Assembly (NCBI GenBank): GCA_036496285.1
Contig: DASXLI010000025.1
Coordinates: 1 to 64,000 of the forward strand
DNA from: DP-19 sp036496285
GTDB lineage: Bacteria; Desulfobacterota; Binatia; UTPRO1
Reading direction: 5' to 3'
DNA length: 64,000 nt
Shown: piece by piece, positions 8,875-16,509 of the stretch
Position numbering within the stretch: the stretch's first letter is position 1
Layout of the letters: every line of letters starts with the position of its first letter
Translations under genes and position numbers: made by a program
The notes under the pieces: model-generated
The model's input: only the letters and a program-made list of their open reading frames with translations
Databases searched by the model: none
Told to the model about the DNA's origin: nothing

Positions 8875-9190
8875 TCGCCGGACGTCGTCGGGTCCGAAGG
8901 GCGGCCCCTCGTCGCCTCCCGCAAGATGTCGATGTCCACGACGAGCTCGCCGATCTTCCGCTGCAGCTTCTTGATCTGCTCGTCCTTGAGCGCCTCATCC
9001 TCCTTGGGTCGCGTCCGCAGCGCGTTCTCCGCACCCAGGACCAAGCGCTCCCGCCAATCTTCGATTTCTGCGACGGTCAGCCCGTGCTTGCGCGCGGCCT
9101 CCGGCACGGACGTCTCGCCCTTAAGGATATGCTGACGACCAGCGCCACACGGCGCTTCGCCGTCCAGCGCTGCACGTCATCGGGAATCTC
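8871..9190 (-). pseudogene. IS3-type transposase OrfA, frameshifted
   Basis: The downstream frame (9107 to 8871, 78 residues) reads PEAARKHGLTVAEIEDWRER and then a leucine-zipper-like helix, as in OrfA. The expected N-terminus (MVPEIPDDVQRWTAKRRVALVVSI) is in another frame just upstream. The junction has ATATCCTTAAG where ATCCTTAAG would keep the frame and give ...VVSILKGETSVPEAA. So a 2-base AT duplication near 9128 splits the gene. A GTG at 9107 could still make the truncated form, which lacks most of the HTH. Confidence 0.6.
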
Positions 9191-9299
9191 CGGGACCATC
9201 GGCCACCTCCCCGTGGGCTCTTCCCACGGTCGTCTGGGTGGCTTCAACCTGGAGGGGAGCAGGATAGCATCACTACAGCGCGCTGCGAGCAGCCCGTTG

Positions 9300-9402
9300 G
9301 CCCCGAAATTCCCTGGAGGCGGGCGACGACCTCGGTTCCCAGCGCCACCACAAGCATCCGACACGCCCCCTCGCGGGCGATCTCGTCGAGCATTGAACCC
9401 AT
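9300..9402 (-). pseudogene. IS256/Mutator-type transposase N-terminal relic
   Basis: On the minus strand, ATG at 9402 opens MGSMLDEIAREGACRMLVVA followed by LGTEVVARLQG. This resembles the GARRML-x-ALEAEV helix near the N-terminus of IS256-type transposases. The similarity fades after about 35 residues, shortly before the IS3 element begins. There is nothing of the catalytic domain. It is a short relic, and the family assignment rests on one motif. The rest of 9257-9507 shows nothing else. Confidence 0.4.
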
Positions 9403-9507
9403 CGGCGACGTACCGCGGTTGTGGCCTTCGCGTGACTGTGCAAGGGACGGCCGCAGCGCCGTCGCGACATGAATAGACCGCTACCAGCGGCAAGGGAGGC
9501 ACACACG

Positions 9508-9810
9508 ATGATCGTCGTTCAAGTGGAGGTGATGGTCGAGCCGGGTTCGGCCGCCAAGGTCGTCGACGCCGTTCGAGCGATGGAAACGGCGACGCGCCAG
9601 GAGTCGGGATGCCTCAAGTACGCCTTCTCGGTCGACGTCACGGATCCCGGCATCGTTCGCGTCGCCGAGCGCTGGGAATCGCTGGACGCGATCAAGGCGC
9701 ACATGGCGAGCCCTCACATGGCGGACTTCAACAAGGCCGTCATGGCGCTGCAGCCGAAGGGCGTGGACATCAAGGCGTACGAGGTGGCGCGCGAGGTGTC
9801 CCTGCGCTGA
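9508..9810 (+). CDS. Antibiotic biosynthesis monooxygenase (ABM/YgiN-like) protein
   Basis: 100 residues with the ABM ferredoxin-like fold pattern: MIVVQVEVMVEPGSA, then ESGCLKYAFSVD, then RVAERWESLDAIKAHMASPH and a short C-terminal strand. Members act as quinol or small-aromatic monooxygenases, or as heme-binding proteins. The substrate here is unknown. The start at 9508 is chosen for its GGGAGG site 8 bases upstream; the in-frame ATG at 9469 lacks one. It stands alone between IS debris and the cupin-cyclase gene. Confidence 0.85.
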   Translation: MIVVQVEVMVEPGSAAKVVDAVRAMETATRQESGCLKYAFSVDVTDPGIVRVAERWESLDAIKAHMASPHMADFNKAVMALQPKGVDIKAYEVAREVSLR

Positions 9811-9894
9811 AGGGGCCGCGTGATGATCGCGAAATAGCGGCGTTTCCGATCTTCCGCTGGCGTCACCACCCCCGGACGCGCTACACGGAGGACT

Positions 9895-10746
9895 GTGCCG
9901 CGCCTGCAGCGCAAAGGATTCGGCGGCCCCGACGAGGTCCGGAAGTTCCCGAACGGGCTGGTCGAGATCGTCACCCTCGACGAGATTGCGGTCAGCCACT
10001 TCGTCTTCCAACCTGGCTGGCGCTGGGCGACGGACGTGGGGCCGATCGCCGGCACCACCTCGTGCCAGCACCGCCACGTCGGCTTCACGATCGGCGGGCG
10101 GCTCGTGGTGCGGACCGACGACGGCACGACACTCACGATCGGGCCGGGCGACGCCTACGAGATTCCGCCCGGCCACGTCGCCTGGGTCGAGGGCGACGCG
10201 CCGTGGGAGTCGGTCGAGTTCACGAGCGGACATGCGTACGGCAAGTCGCCGAGCGACCTCGGCGAGCGCGTCGTCGCGACGATCGTCTTCTCCGACATCT
10301 GCGAATCGACGGCGACCCTCGAGCGCCTGGGTGACACCGAGTGGACGCGGGTGCTGCGCGAGCACAACGAGCGCATCCGGACCCTGATCGACCGCTTCCG
10401 CGGCCGCGAGATCACGACGCTCGGCGACGGCTTCCTCGCGCTCTTCGACGGCGCCGCCAAGGCGGTGCTCGCCGCAGCGGCCATGGACGCGGCGATGGCC
10501 GACCTCGGCATCCACGTGCGCGCCGGCGTCCACACCGGCGAGGTCGCGATCGTCGGGGGCCAGGCGCGCGGGGTCGCGGTGCACGCGGCCGCGCGCGTGT
10601 CGGCGCTGGCCGGGGCCGGCGAGGTGCTGGTGTCCTGGTCGACGCACGACATGCTCGACGGCTCCGGTCTCGCGTTCGAGTCGCGCGGCACCTACGAGCT
10701 CAAGGGGTTGACCGGCGCGCGCCCGATCTTTGCCCTGACCCGTTAG
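9895..10746 (+). CDS. Cupin-class III nucleotide cyclase fusion
   Basis: 283 residues. The N-terminal half (about 20-115) is a cupin-like beta-barrel: GWRWATDVGPIAGTTSCQHR, HVGFTIGGRLVV, IGPGDAYEIPPGHVAWV, with metal-ligand-type His and Glu residues. The C-terminal half (about 120-283) is a class III adenylate/guanylate cyclase domain. VVATIVFSDICEST supplies one metal Asp and TLGDGFLALF the other. AARVSALAGAGEVLVS supplies the Arg. The purine-selecting Lys position is Thr (ITTLGDG) and the usual Asn before AAR is His; both occur in a common subgroup. Likely a small-molecule-controlled cyclase in the cytoplasm. GTG start with GGAGG 5 bases upstream. Confidence 0.88.
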   Translation: MPRLQRKGFGGPDEVRKFPNGLVEIVTLDEIAVSHFVFQPGWRWATDVGPIAGTTSCQHRHVGFTIGGRLVVRTDDGTTLTIGPGDAYEIPPGHVAWVEGDAPWESVEFTSGHAYGKSPSDLGERVVATIVFSDICESTATLERLGDTEWTRVLREHNERIRTLIDRFRGREITTLGDGFLALFDGAAKAVLAAAAMDAAMADLGIHVRAGVHTGEVAIVGGQARGVAVHAAARVSALAGAGEVLVSWSTHDMLDGSGLAFESRGTYELKGLTGARPIFALTR

Positions 10747-10937
10747 CGGCTCGCCGGAGCAAACACGGGAGTCGTGCGCTCCCCGATTCCTGCGGCTCCT
10801 CCCCCGTCGATTCCCACGTCCGTGCCGGTCGGACGTACTTGACTGGAACCGTCCGGAGGAGTGTACGAAGTGCACGGCCCCGCGCTCCGGCGCAATCACC
10901 TCAGCTTCCCCGTGGGACGGGACCCGGCGGAGGAACC

Positions 10938-12836
10938 ATGACGTCATTGCGTATCTGGATCGGTCTCCTGGCCATGGTGCTGCTGTTCCCGGCGCGTGCC
11001 GGAGCACAGTGCACCACCAAACCGGACGCGGCCGCGGTGTTGAAGAGCGCCAAGCTCGCCGCGAACTGCAACTACAAGAAGATCCGCAGCGGGCCGACGG
11101 CGACCTGCAAGAGCAGCCCCCCGCCCGCCTGCTCGGGCACGATCGTCAGCGACTCGATCGCGCTCGCCTGGGGCTTGAACAACCCGGCCGCGTCGGCCGT
11201 CGACAAGAGCGGCGTGCGCTCGCAGCTCACCTGCCAGAAGACGATCAGCACCGGCGTCGTCAACTTCATCGGCAAAAAGCTACGCTACCTGATCCAGGGC
11301 CTGTCCGAGGCGGACGCCGAGGCCAAGGCGCGGAAGTCGATCGACAAGATCCCGCTGAAGTGCTTCGTGCCGGTGGCCGAGGATCCGAGCGGCATCGTCG
11401 TCCCCGACGTCGGCCCGCAGATGGACGCGGCCGTGCCCGGTCCGGGCGGCGTCGTGCAGAGCCAGACGCTCGCCGACGCGCTCATCACGCTGCTCAATAC
11501 CTGGGTCGACCGGGTCGGGCCGAATCCCGCGCCGCTCCGGCCGAACATCATCCTCATCCTCACCGACGATCAGCGCTACGACACGATCGGCCTCACGCAC
11601 TCGATCGACGGCACCACGCCGGTCATGCCGACGGTGCAGCACGAGATCGTCGACAAGGGCGTGAGCTTCCTCAACAGCTACGCCACGACCGACCTCTGCG
11701 CGCCAAGCCGCTCGAGCCTGCTCGCCGGCAAGTACGCGCACACGACCGGCGTGCACACGAACGGCGGCGCCGACGGCGGCTTCGGCGTCTTCGACGACTC
11801 GTCCACGCTGCCGGTCTGGCTGCAGGCCGCCGGCTACCACACCGGCATCTACGGCAAGTACCTGAACGGCTACGTCTCGCCGTACATCGCGCCGGGCTGG
11901 GACGAGTGGCACGTCTTCAAGAACGTCGCGTACTTCAACTACACGCTGAACGACAACGGCGTCGAGACCGCCTACGGCAGCGCCGATACCGACTACTCGA
12001 CCGACGTCCTGCGCGACAAGGTCGTGCAGTTCATCCAGGACTCGGCGACGCAGCAGCCGTTCTTCCTCTACTTCGTGCCGAAGGCACCGCACGGGCCGGC
12101 GACGCCGGCGCCGCGCCACGCCGGCATGTTCTCGGGCATCCCACCGTGGCGGCCGCCGAACTACAACGAGGCCGACGTCTCCGACAAGCCGGCATGGCTC
12201 CAGGCGATCAGCCCCTGGACCGCGAACCAGATGGACACCCACGACACCTTCAACCAGATGCAGCTCGAATGCCTCCAGGCCGTCGACGAGGCGGTCGCCG
12301 CGATCCTGCAGACCCTCGTCGCGACCGGCCAGGACAAGAACACGATGATCATCTACGCCTCGGACAACGGCTACTCGTGGGGCTCGCACCGCTGGGAGCC
12401 GAAGCAGTGCCCGTACGAGGAGTGCATGCGCGTGCCGCTCGCGATCCGCTACCCGCAGCTCGCGCCGCTGCCGCGTACGGAGTCCGGCTTCGGCCTCAAC
12501 ATCGACCACGCCGAGACGCTCTCGGAGCTGGCGGGCGCCACACCGGACGCGGGCGTCGAGGGCATGAGCATGCTGCAGCTCCTCGACGGCACGGCGCCGG
12601 CCTGGCGTGACGACTTCCTCGAGGAGCACTGGACCGGCAAGATCACGACCTACGCCCAGGTGCGCGGCGATCCCTGGAAATACACCGAGTACACGACCAA
12701 CGAGAGCGAGCTCTACAACGAGCCGAGCGACCAGTTCGAGCTGTCGAACGTCGTCACCGACCCCAACAACGCCGCGGTCGCCGCGGCGCTCGCGCAGCGC
12801 TTGCGCGAGCTGCGTCCCGGCTGGCCGAACGACTAG
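10938..12836 (+). CDS. Exported arylsulfatase-type sulfatase with extra N-terminal domain
   Basis: 632 residues. Signal peptide 1-24 ends in RAGAQ. Residues about 25-190 are a Cys-bearing helical domain not found in ordinary sulfatases. The sulfatase core starts near 205 with NIILILTDDQRYD (metal Asp pair). The sulfatase signature LCAPSRSSLLAGKYAHTTGV places the formylglycine-precursor Cys at residue 254. YASDNGYSWGSHRW carries the second metal-binding Asp-Asn. It is predicted to hydrolyse a sulfate ester outside the cytoplasm; the substrate is unknown. The next gene encodes the enzyme that makes its formylglycine. Ribosome site GGAGGA precedes the ATG. Confidence 0.93.
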   Translation: MTSLRIWIGLLAMVLLFPARAGAQCTTKPDAAAVLKSAKLAANCNYKKIRSGPTATCKSSPPPACSGTIVSDSIALAWGLNNPAASAVDKSGVRSQLTCQKTISTGVVNFIGKKLRYLIQGLSEADAEAKARKSIDKIPLKCFVPVAEDPSGIVVPDVGPQMDAAVPGPGGVVQSQTLADALITLLNTWVDRVGPNPAPLRPNIILILTDDQRYDTIGLTHSIDGTTPVMPTVQHEIVDKGVSFLNSYATTDLCAPSRSSLLAGKYAHTTGVHTNGGADGGFGVFDDSSTLPVWLQAAGYHTGIYGKYLNGYVSPYIAPGWDEWHVFKNVAYFNYTLNDNGVETAYGSADTDYSTDVLRDKVVQFIQDSATQQPFFLYFVPKAPHGPATPAPRHAGMFSGIPPWRPPNYNEADVSDKPAWLQAISPWTANQMDTHDTFNQMQLECLQAVDEAVAAILQTLVATGQDKNTMIIYASDNGYSWGSHRWEPKQCPYEECMRVPLAIRYPQLAPLPRTESGFGLNIDHAETLSELAGATPDAGVEGMSMLQLLDGTAPAWRDDFLEEHWTGKITTYAQVRGDPWKYTEYTTNESELYNEPSDQFELSNVVTDPNNAAVAAALAQRLRELRPGWPND

Positions 12837-12873
12837 CCGCGCACACGGACGCGCCGCGAGCCGCGCCATCCTC

Positions 12874-13743
12874 GTGGTGGCGGGGCTCGCGGCGGCAGTC
12901 GCCGTCGCGGGCGGCGCCGCGACCTCGGCGACGCCCGCGGGGCGGCCGGAGGCCATCGCCGGCATGGTCGCCTTCACGGGCGGCCACACGTGCATCGGCT
13001 CCGACGCCGGCGCGCCGTCGGAGGCGCCGCCCTTCGTCGCCGACGTGAAGCCCTTCCTGCTCGACGTGCACCCGGTCACGGTCGGCGACTTCCGCACCTT
13101 CGTCGAGGCGACGCACTACGTGACCCAGTCGGAGCAGGCCGGCAGCTCGGGCGTCTTCGACTTCTCGGGAAGCGGCTGGAGCCTCGTCGACGGCGCCAAC
13201 TGGCACCACCCGCAGGGCCCGTCGGCGCCGGCCGCCGAGCCGGATCATCCGGTGACCCAGGTGTCGTGGAACGACGCCGCCGCGTACTGCGCGTGGCGCG
13301 GCAAACGCCTGCCGAGCGAGATCGAGTGGGAGCACGCGGCGCGGAACGGCCACAGCGGCGGCCCGCAGTACGCGTGGGGCGACGCGCTCGTCGTCGACGG
13401 CCACTACAAGGCGAATACGTGGCAAGGCACGTTCCCGAGCCGCAACACCGTCGCGGACGGCTACCGCTACACGTCGCCCGTCGGCGCGTTCGGCGTGCTG
13501 CCGTCGGGCCTCACCGACATGGGCGGCAACGTGTGGCAGTGGTGCCAGGACTGGTACCGCCCCTACCCCGACCGCGACAAGCCGTACACCCCGACCGCCG
13601 AGAGCGAGCGTGTCACCCGCGGCGGCTCCTTCATGTGCGACCCGAAGTTCTGCCACGGCTTCCGCGTCTCGGCGCGCGGGCACGCCGCGCCGGACACGGG
13701 CCTCATGCACATCGGCTTCCGCTGCGCCAAGGACGGCTCCTGA
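12874..13743 (+). CDS. Formylglycine-generating enzyme (FGE-sulfatase domain), apparently exported
   Basis: About 289 residues of SUMF1/FGE fold: MVAFTGGHTCIGSD, LDVHPVTVGDFRTFV, HPVTQVSWNDAAAYCAWRGK, LPSEIEWEHAAR, GNVWQWCQDWY. RGGSFMCDPKFCHGFRVSA holds a Cys-x4-Cys pair (Cys255 and Cys260), which matches the catalytic or copper-binding pair of true FGEs. A hydrophobic AVAVAGG-type segment at the N-terminus suggests export, so maturation of the neighbouring sulfatase may happen outside the cytoplasm. The start is uncertain: no ATG exists, and GTG at 12874 follows the sulfatase stop by 37 bases. Upstream in-frame codons encode Arg residues that would suit a signal peptide. Confidence 0.9.
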   Translation: MVAGLAAAVAVAGGAATSATPAGRPEAIAGMVAFTGGHTCIGSDAGAPSEAPPFVADVKPFLLDVHPVTVGDFRTFVEATHYVTQSEQAGSSGVFDFSGSGWSLVDGANWHHPQGPSAPAAEPDHPVTQVSWNDAAAYCAWRGKRLPSEIEWEHAARNGHSGGPQYAWGDALVVDGHYKANTWQGTFPSRNTVADGYRYTSPVGAFGVLPSGLTDMGGNVWQWCQDWYRPYPDRDKPYTPTAESERVTRGGSFMCDPKFCHGFRVSARGHAAPDTGLMHIGFRCAKDGS

Positions 13744-13754
13744 ACGATCGCGGG

Positions 13755-13772
13755 CCGGCGGTGGTCCGCCGG
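13755..13772. terminator. Hairpin after FGE gene
   Basis: CCGGCGG-tggt-CCGCCGG, a 7-bp GC stem starting 12 bases after the FGE stop. There is no U-tract, so it may be only a transcript-end stabiliser or weak terminator before the transpeptidase gene. Confidence 0.45.
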
Positions 13773-13811
13773 TAGACTGTCGGCTCCGTCGCCGGTCTAA
13801 TGGTTGGGGTA

Positions 13812-14987
13812 ATGCGGGGAGCGCAGGGGACCGTGTGGCGGTGGAGCGTCGCGATCGCGATCGGCATGGTCGCAACTGCCGACGTGCCGCGTCGCGCGAT
13901 GGCGCAGGCGACGCCGACCGCGACCGCGACGCGAACGGCAACGCCAACCGCTACCGCGACGCCGACGGCGACCGCAACGCCGACCGCGACCGCGACGCCC
14001 GCATTGACGGCTACGCCCCAGCCGAGCGTCTCGCCCGAGCCCGGCGCCGCGTCACCGACGGGCGCAACGCCGCGGCCGACGCCGAGCCCGATCGACCCCG
14101 GCGCGGTGAACGACCCGGCGCTGCGCGACGTCGTCCGCCCCCGGGCGCTACGCGCGGCGATCATGCGCGCGCAAATCCTGCTCGATCGCGCGCACTACTC
14201 GCCCGGCGAGATCGACGCGGTCTATGGCCAGACGGTGAAGCGCACCGTCGCGGCGTACCAGCGCGCGCACGGCCTCGCGGCGAGCGGCGAGGTCGACGAC
14301 GCCACCTGGACCGCGCTCGACGCCGACACGGCCCCGGCGCTCGGCTCATACACCCTGACCGCCCAGGACGTGGCCGGGCCCTTCGCGCCGATCCCCACCC
14401 GCATGATGGACAAGGCAAAGCTCCCCGCGCTTCCCTACTCGTCGCTGCTCGAGGAGCTCGGCGAGAAGTTCCACGTGAAGCCGGCGCTCATCACCGAGCT
14501 GAATCCGGGCGCGAGCGTCGCCAATGCGGGCGACCGGATCGTCGTGCCGGCCGTCGGCACGAGGCTTTCGTGCGACGTGCGCGAGGTGGTGGTGAGCGCG
14601 TCGGACCGCTCGCTCTCGGTCGTCGACACGAGCGGCGCGGTCTGCGCCCGCTACCCGGCGACGACGGGCAGCAGCCACGACCCGCTGCCGATCGGCACGT
14701 GGGCGGTGCTGGGCGTCGGCCACAACCCGACGTTCCACTACAACCCGCATCTCTTCTGGGACGCGCCGCCGGGTGACCGCGGCGCCCCAATCGCCCCTGG
14801 ACCGAACAACCCGATCGGCGTCGTCTGGATCGACCTCTCGAAGGAGCACTACGGCATCCACGGCACGCCGTCGCCCTCGACCATCGGCCACACCGAGTCG
14901 CACGGCTGCATCCGGCTCACCAACTGGAGCGCCGAGCAGCTCTCGCATCTCGTACGATACGGCACGACGGTCCTGCTCGAGCCGTGA
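13812..14987 (+). CDS. L,D-transpeptidase (YkuD) with peptidoglycan-binding and LysM-like domains
   Basis: 391 residues; it cross-links or anchors peptidoglycan in the periplasm. A signal peptide ends around AMAQ. A Thr/Ala/Pro low-complexity linker follows to about residue 95. Then come a PG_binding_1 domain (QILLDRAHYSPGEIDAVYGQ, about 120-175), a LysM-like segment (LPYSSLLEELGEKFHVK, GDRIVVP, about 205-255) and the YkuD domain. The catalytic motif is HGTPSPSTIGHTESHGCIRL, with the nucleophilic Cys in SHGC. An ATG at 13800 is also in frame; 13812 is preferred because GGTTGGGG precedes it. The M23 gene overlaps its stop codon, so the two are translationally coupled. Confidence 0.92.
   Translation: MRGAQGTVWRWSVAIAIGMVATADVPRRAMAQATPTATATRTATPTATATPTATATPTATATPALTATPQPSVSPEPGAASPTGATPRPTPSPIDPGAVNDPALRDVVRPRALRAAIMRAQILLDRAHYSPGEIDAVYGQTVKRTVAAYQRAHGLAASGEVDDATWTALDADTAPALGSYTLTAQDVAGPFAPIPTRMMDKAKLPALPYSSLLEELGEKFHVKPALITELNPGASVANAGDRIVVPAVGTRLSCDVREVVVSASDRSLSVVDTSGAVCARYPATTGSSHDPLPIGTWAVLGVGHNPTFHYNPHLFWDAPPGDRGAPIAPGPNNPIGVVWIDLSKEHYGIHGTPSPSTIGHTESHGCIRLTNWSAEQLSHLVRYGTTVLLEP
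13907..14022 (+). repeat. Low-complexity Thr-Ala-Pro coding repeat
   Basis: Degenerate tandem units of 6-12 bases (GCGACGCCGACC, GCGACC and variants) encode (TPTATA)n. It forms the flexible linker between the signal peptide and the peptidoglycan-binding domain of the L,D-transpeptidase. Such tracts vary in copy number. Confidence 0.75.
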
Positions 14988-15535
14988 GAGCACCGGCCGC
15001 ACTCGTGCTCGCGGTGCTCGCAGCGGCGCTGCCGCCCCGGCGGACGCCGGCGACTCCGCGGCCAACGCCGATCGCGACCGCGGCGGACGTCGAAGCCCTC
15101 GCCGCCCGCCTGGGCCTGCCGATCGCCGGCCTCGCGCCCGCCGCCATCCACGATACGTTCGCCGAGGCGCGCGGCGGCCACCGGCACGAGGCGACGGACA
15201 TCGTGGCGCCGCGCGGCACACCGGTCGTCGCCGTCGACGACGGCGTGGTCGCCCGACTCTTCACCAGCGTCCCGGGCGGCCTGACCGTCTACGAGCTGAG
15301 CACAGACGGCGCCTGGACGTACTACTACGCGCATCTCGACCGTTACGCCGAGGGCCTGCGCAAGGACGCGCTGGTCCGGGCCGGCGACGTGCTCGGCTAC
15401 GTCGGCACGACTGGCAACGCCGGCGCCACACCGCATCTCCACTTCGCCATTCTCAAGCGCGATCCCGAGAGCGGCTGGTGGGAGGGCACGGCGGTCGATC
15501 CATATCCGCTGCTACGCGCCGCACGCGCCCGCTAG
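14984..15535 (+). CDS. M23-family metallopeptidase (LytM-type), secreted
   Basis: 183 residues. A short signal peptide (ALVLAVLAAALP) precedes a single peptidase domain. The zinc site is visible: H-x3-D in GHRHEATDIVAP and HLHF near the C-terminus; the YYYAHLDRYAEGL segment is also typical. It would cut peptide cross-bridges in peptidoglycan. The GTG start lies inside the GTGA overlap with the L,D-transpeptidase stop. The cross-linker and the hydrolase are therefore made together. Confidence 0.9.
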   Translation: MRAPAALVLAVLAAALPPRRTPATPRPTPIATAADVEALAARLGLPIAGLAPAAIHDTFAEARGGHRHEATDIVAPRGTPVVAVDDGVVARLFTSVPGGLTVYELSTDGAWTYYYAHLDRYAEGLRKDALVRAGDVLGYVGTTGNAGATPHLHFAILKRDPESGWWEGTAVDPYPLLRAARAR

Positions 15536-15588
15536 TCGGCCGCTCGGACAAGCTGGGCTGCCGCGGGCGAACGCGCTAAGAGGGCGGC

Positions 15589-16497
15589 GTGGAGCCGCTC
15601 ATCATCGAGGCCGCGATCAACGGCCCGACCTCGAAGGCCACGAACCCGCACGTGCCGCGCACGGTGCCGGAGATCGTCGCGAGCGCGCGGGCGTGCCTCG
15701 CGGCGGGCGCCGCCATCGTCCACAACCACAACGACGAGACGCTGCTGCACGCCTGCCATTCCGCCGAGCCGTACCGCGCGGCGTGGAGCGCGATCTACGA
15801 CATGCGCCCCGACGCGGTGCTGTACCCGACGATGGGCGGCGGCAACGCCCACACGACAATCGGCGAACGCTACGCGCACGTCGAGGAGCTGGCGCGCGAC
15901 GGCCTCCTGCGGCTCGCGATCCTCGACCCCGGCTCGGTGAGCCTCGGCCCGGTCGATCGCGACGGGCTGCCGGCACCGATCGATCTCGTGTACCAGAACA
16001 CGTTCGCCGACGTGCGCTACATGGCGGACGCCTGCCGCGCACGCGAGCTCGCCGTGCACGTCTCGATCTTCGAGCCGGGGTTCCTGCGCGTCGCGCTCGC
16101 CTACCACGCGGCGGGACGCCTGCCGCCGGCGAAGATCCAGCTCTACTTCGGCGGCCCCGCCCTGCCCTTCGGCCTGCCGCCGACCCGCCCGAGCCTCGAC
16201 GCCTATCTCGCGATGCTCGAGGCGAGCGCGTTGCCAGAGCTGACCACGTTGCCATGGATGGTCGGCGTCCTCGGCGGCGACGTCTCGACCACGCTCGCCG
16301 AGCTCGCGATCGCGCGCGGCGGCCACGTCCGCGTCGGCCTCGAGGACTACGCCGGCCCGCGCCAACCGCGGAACGAGGAGCTGGTCGAGGAGATCGTCGC
16401 CATGGCGCAGCGCGCCGGGCGCCCGATCGCAACGAGCGCGCAGGCCGCGGCGATGCTCGGCGTTCGCGCGGTCGACCACCCGGCGCAACTGCGATAA
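15589..16497 (+). CDS. BKACE-family beta-keto acid cleavage enzyme (DUF849)
   Basis: 302-residue TIM-barrel protein. The family condenses a beta-keto acid with acetyl-CoA to give acetoacetate and a new CoA ester, using zinc. Here IEAAINGP opens the barrel, VHNHNDE supplies the His-x-His zinc ligands, and GPALPFGLPPT and VGVLGGDVSTT follow. LEDYAGPRQPRNEELVE is the usual C-terminal segment. The substrate is unknown. An acyl-CoA ligase begins 12 bases downstream, so the pair may form a catabolic operon that activates and cleaves a keto acid. GTG start; a weak GGGCGG precedes it. Confidence 0.88.
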   Translation: MEPLIIEAAINGPTSKATNPHVPRTVPEIVASARACLAAGAAIVHNHNDETLLHACHSAEPYRAAWSAIYDMRPDAVLYPTMGGGNAHTTIGERYAHVEELARDGLLRLAILDPGSVSLGPVDRDGLPAPIDLVYQNTFADVRYMADACRARELAVHVSIFEPGFLRVALAYHAAGRLPPAKIQLYFGGPALPFGLPPTRPSLDAYLAMLEASALPELTTLPWMVGVLGGDVSTTLAELAIARGGHVRVGLEDYAGPRQPRNEELVEEIVAMAQRAGRPIATSAQAAAMLGVRAVDHPAQLR

Positions 16498-16509
16498 AGC
16501 GCGAGCATC

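Larger units (their letters stand above)
8085..9256 (-). mobile_element. IS3-type insertion sequence, apparently decayed
   Basis: About 1.17 kb with orfA and orfB overlapping by GTGA. Outer ends are approximate and were placed by imperfect inverted repeats, AGGTCC...TCAGGCGACC on the left and the complement of AGGTTG...CCAGACGACC on the right. Both ORFs look damaged (see their entries). It lies between a frameshifted gene, whose start codon is a few bases beyond the left end, and an IS256-like relic on the right. No convincing target-site duplication was found. Confidence 0.75.

Noticed and set aside
11280..13097. 605-codon minus-strand open frame over the sulfatase
   Set aside because: Antisense of the sulfatase and FGE genes, which have clear catalytic motifs.
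13907..14022. Tandem repeats considered as a CRISPR array or minisatellite
   Set aside because: Units are short, degenerate and in frame, and encode the Thr-Ala-Pro linker; there are no spacers.
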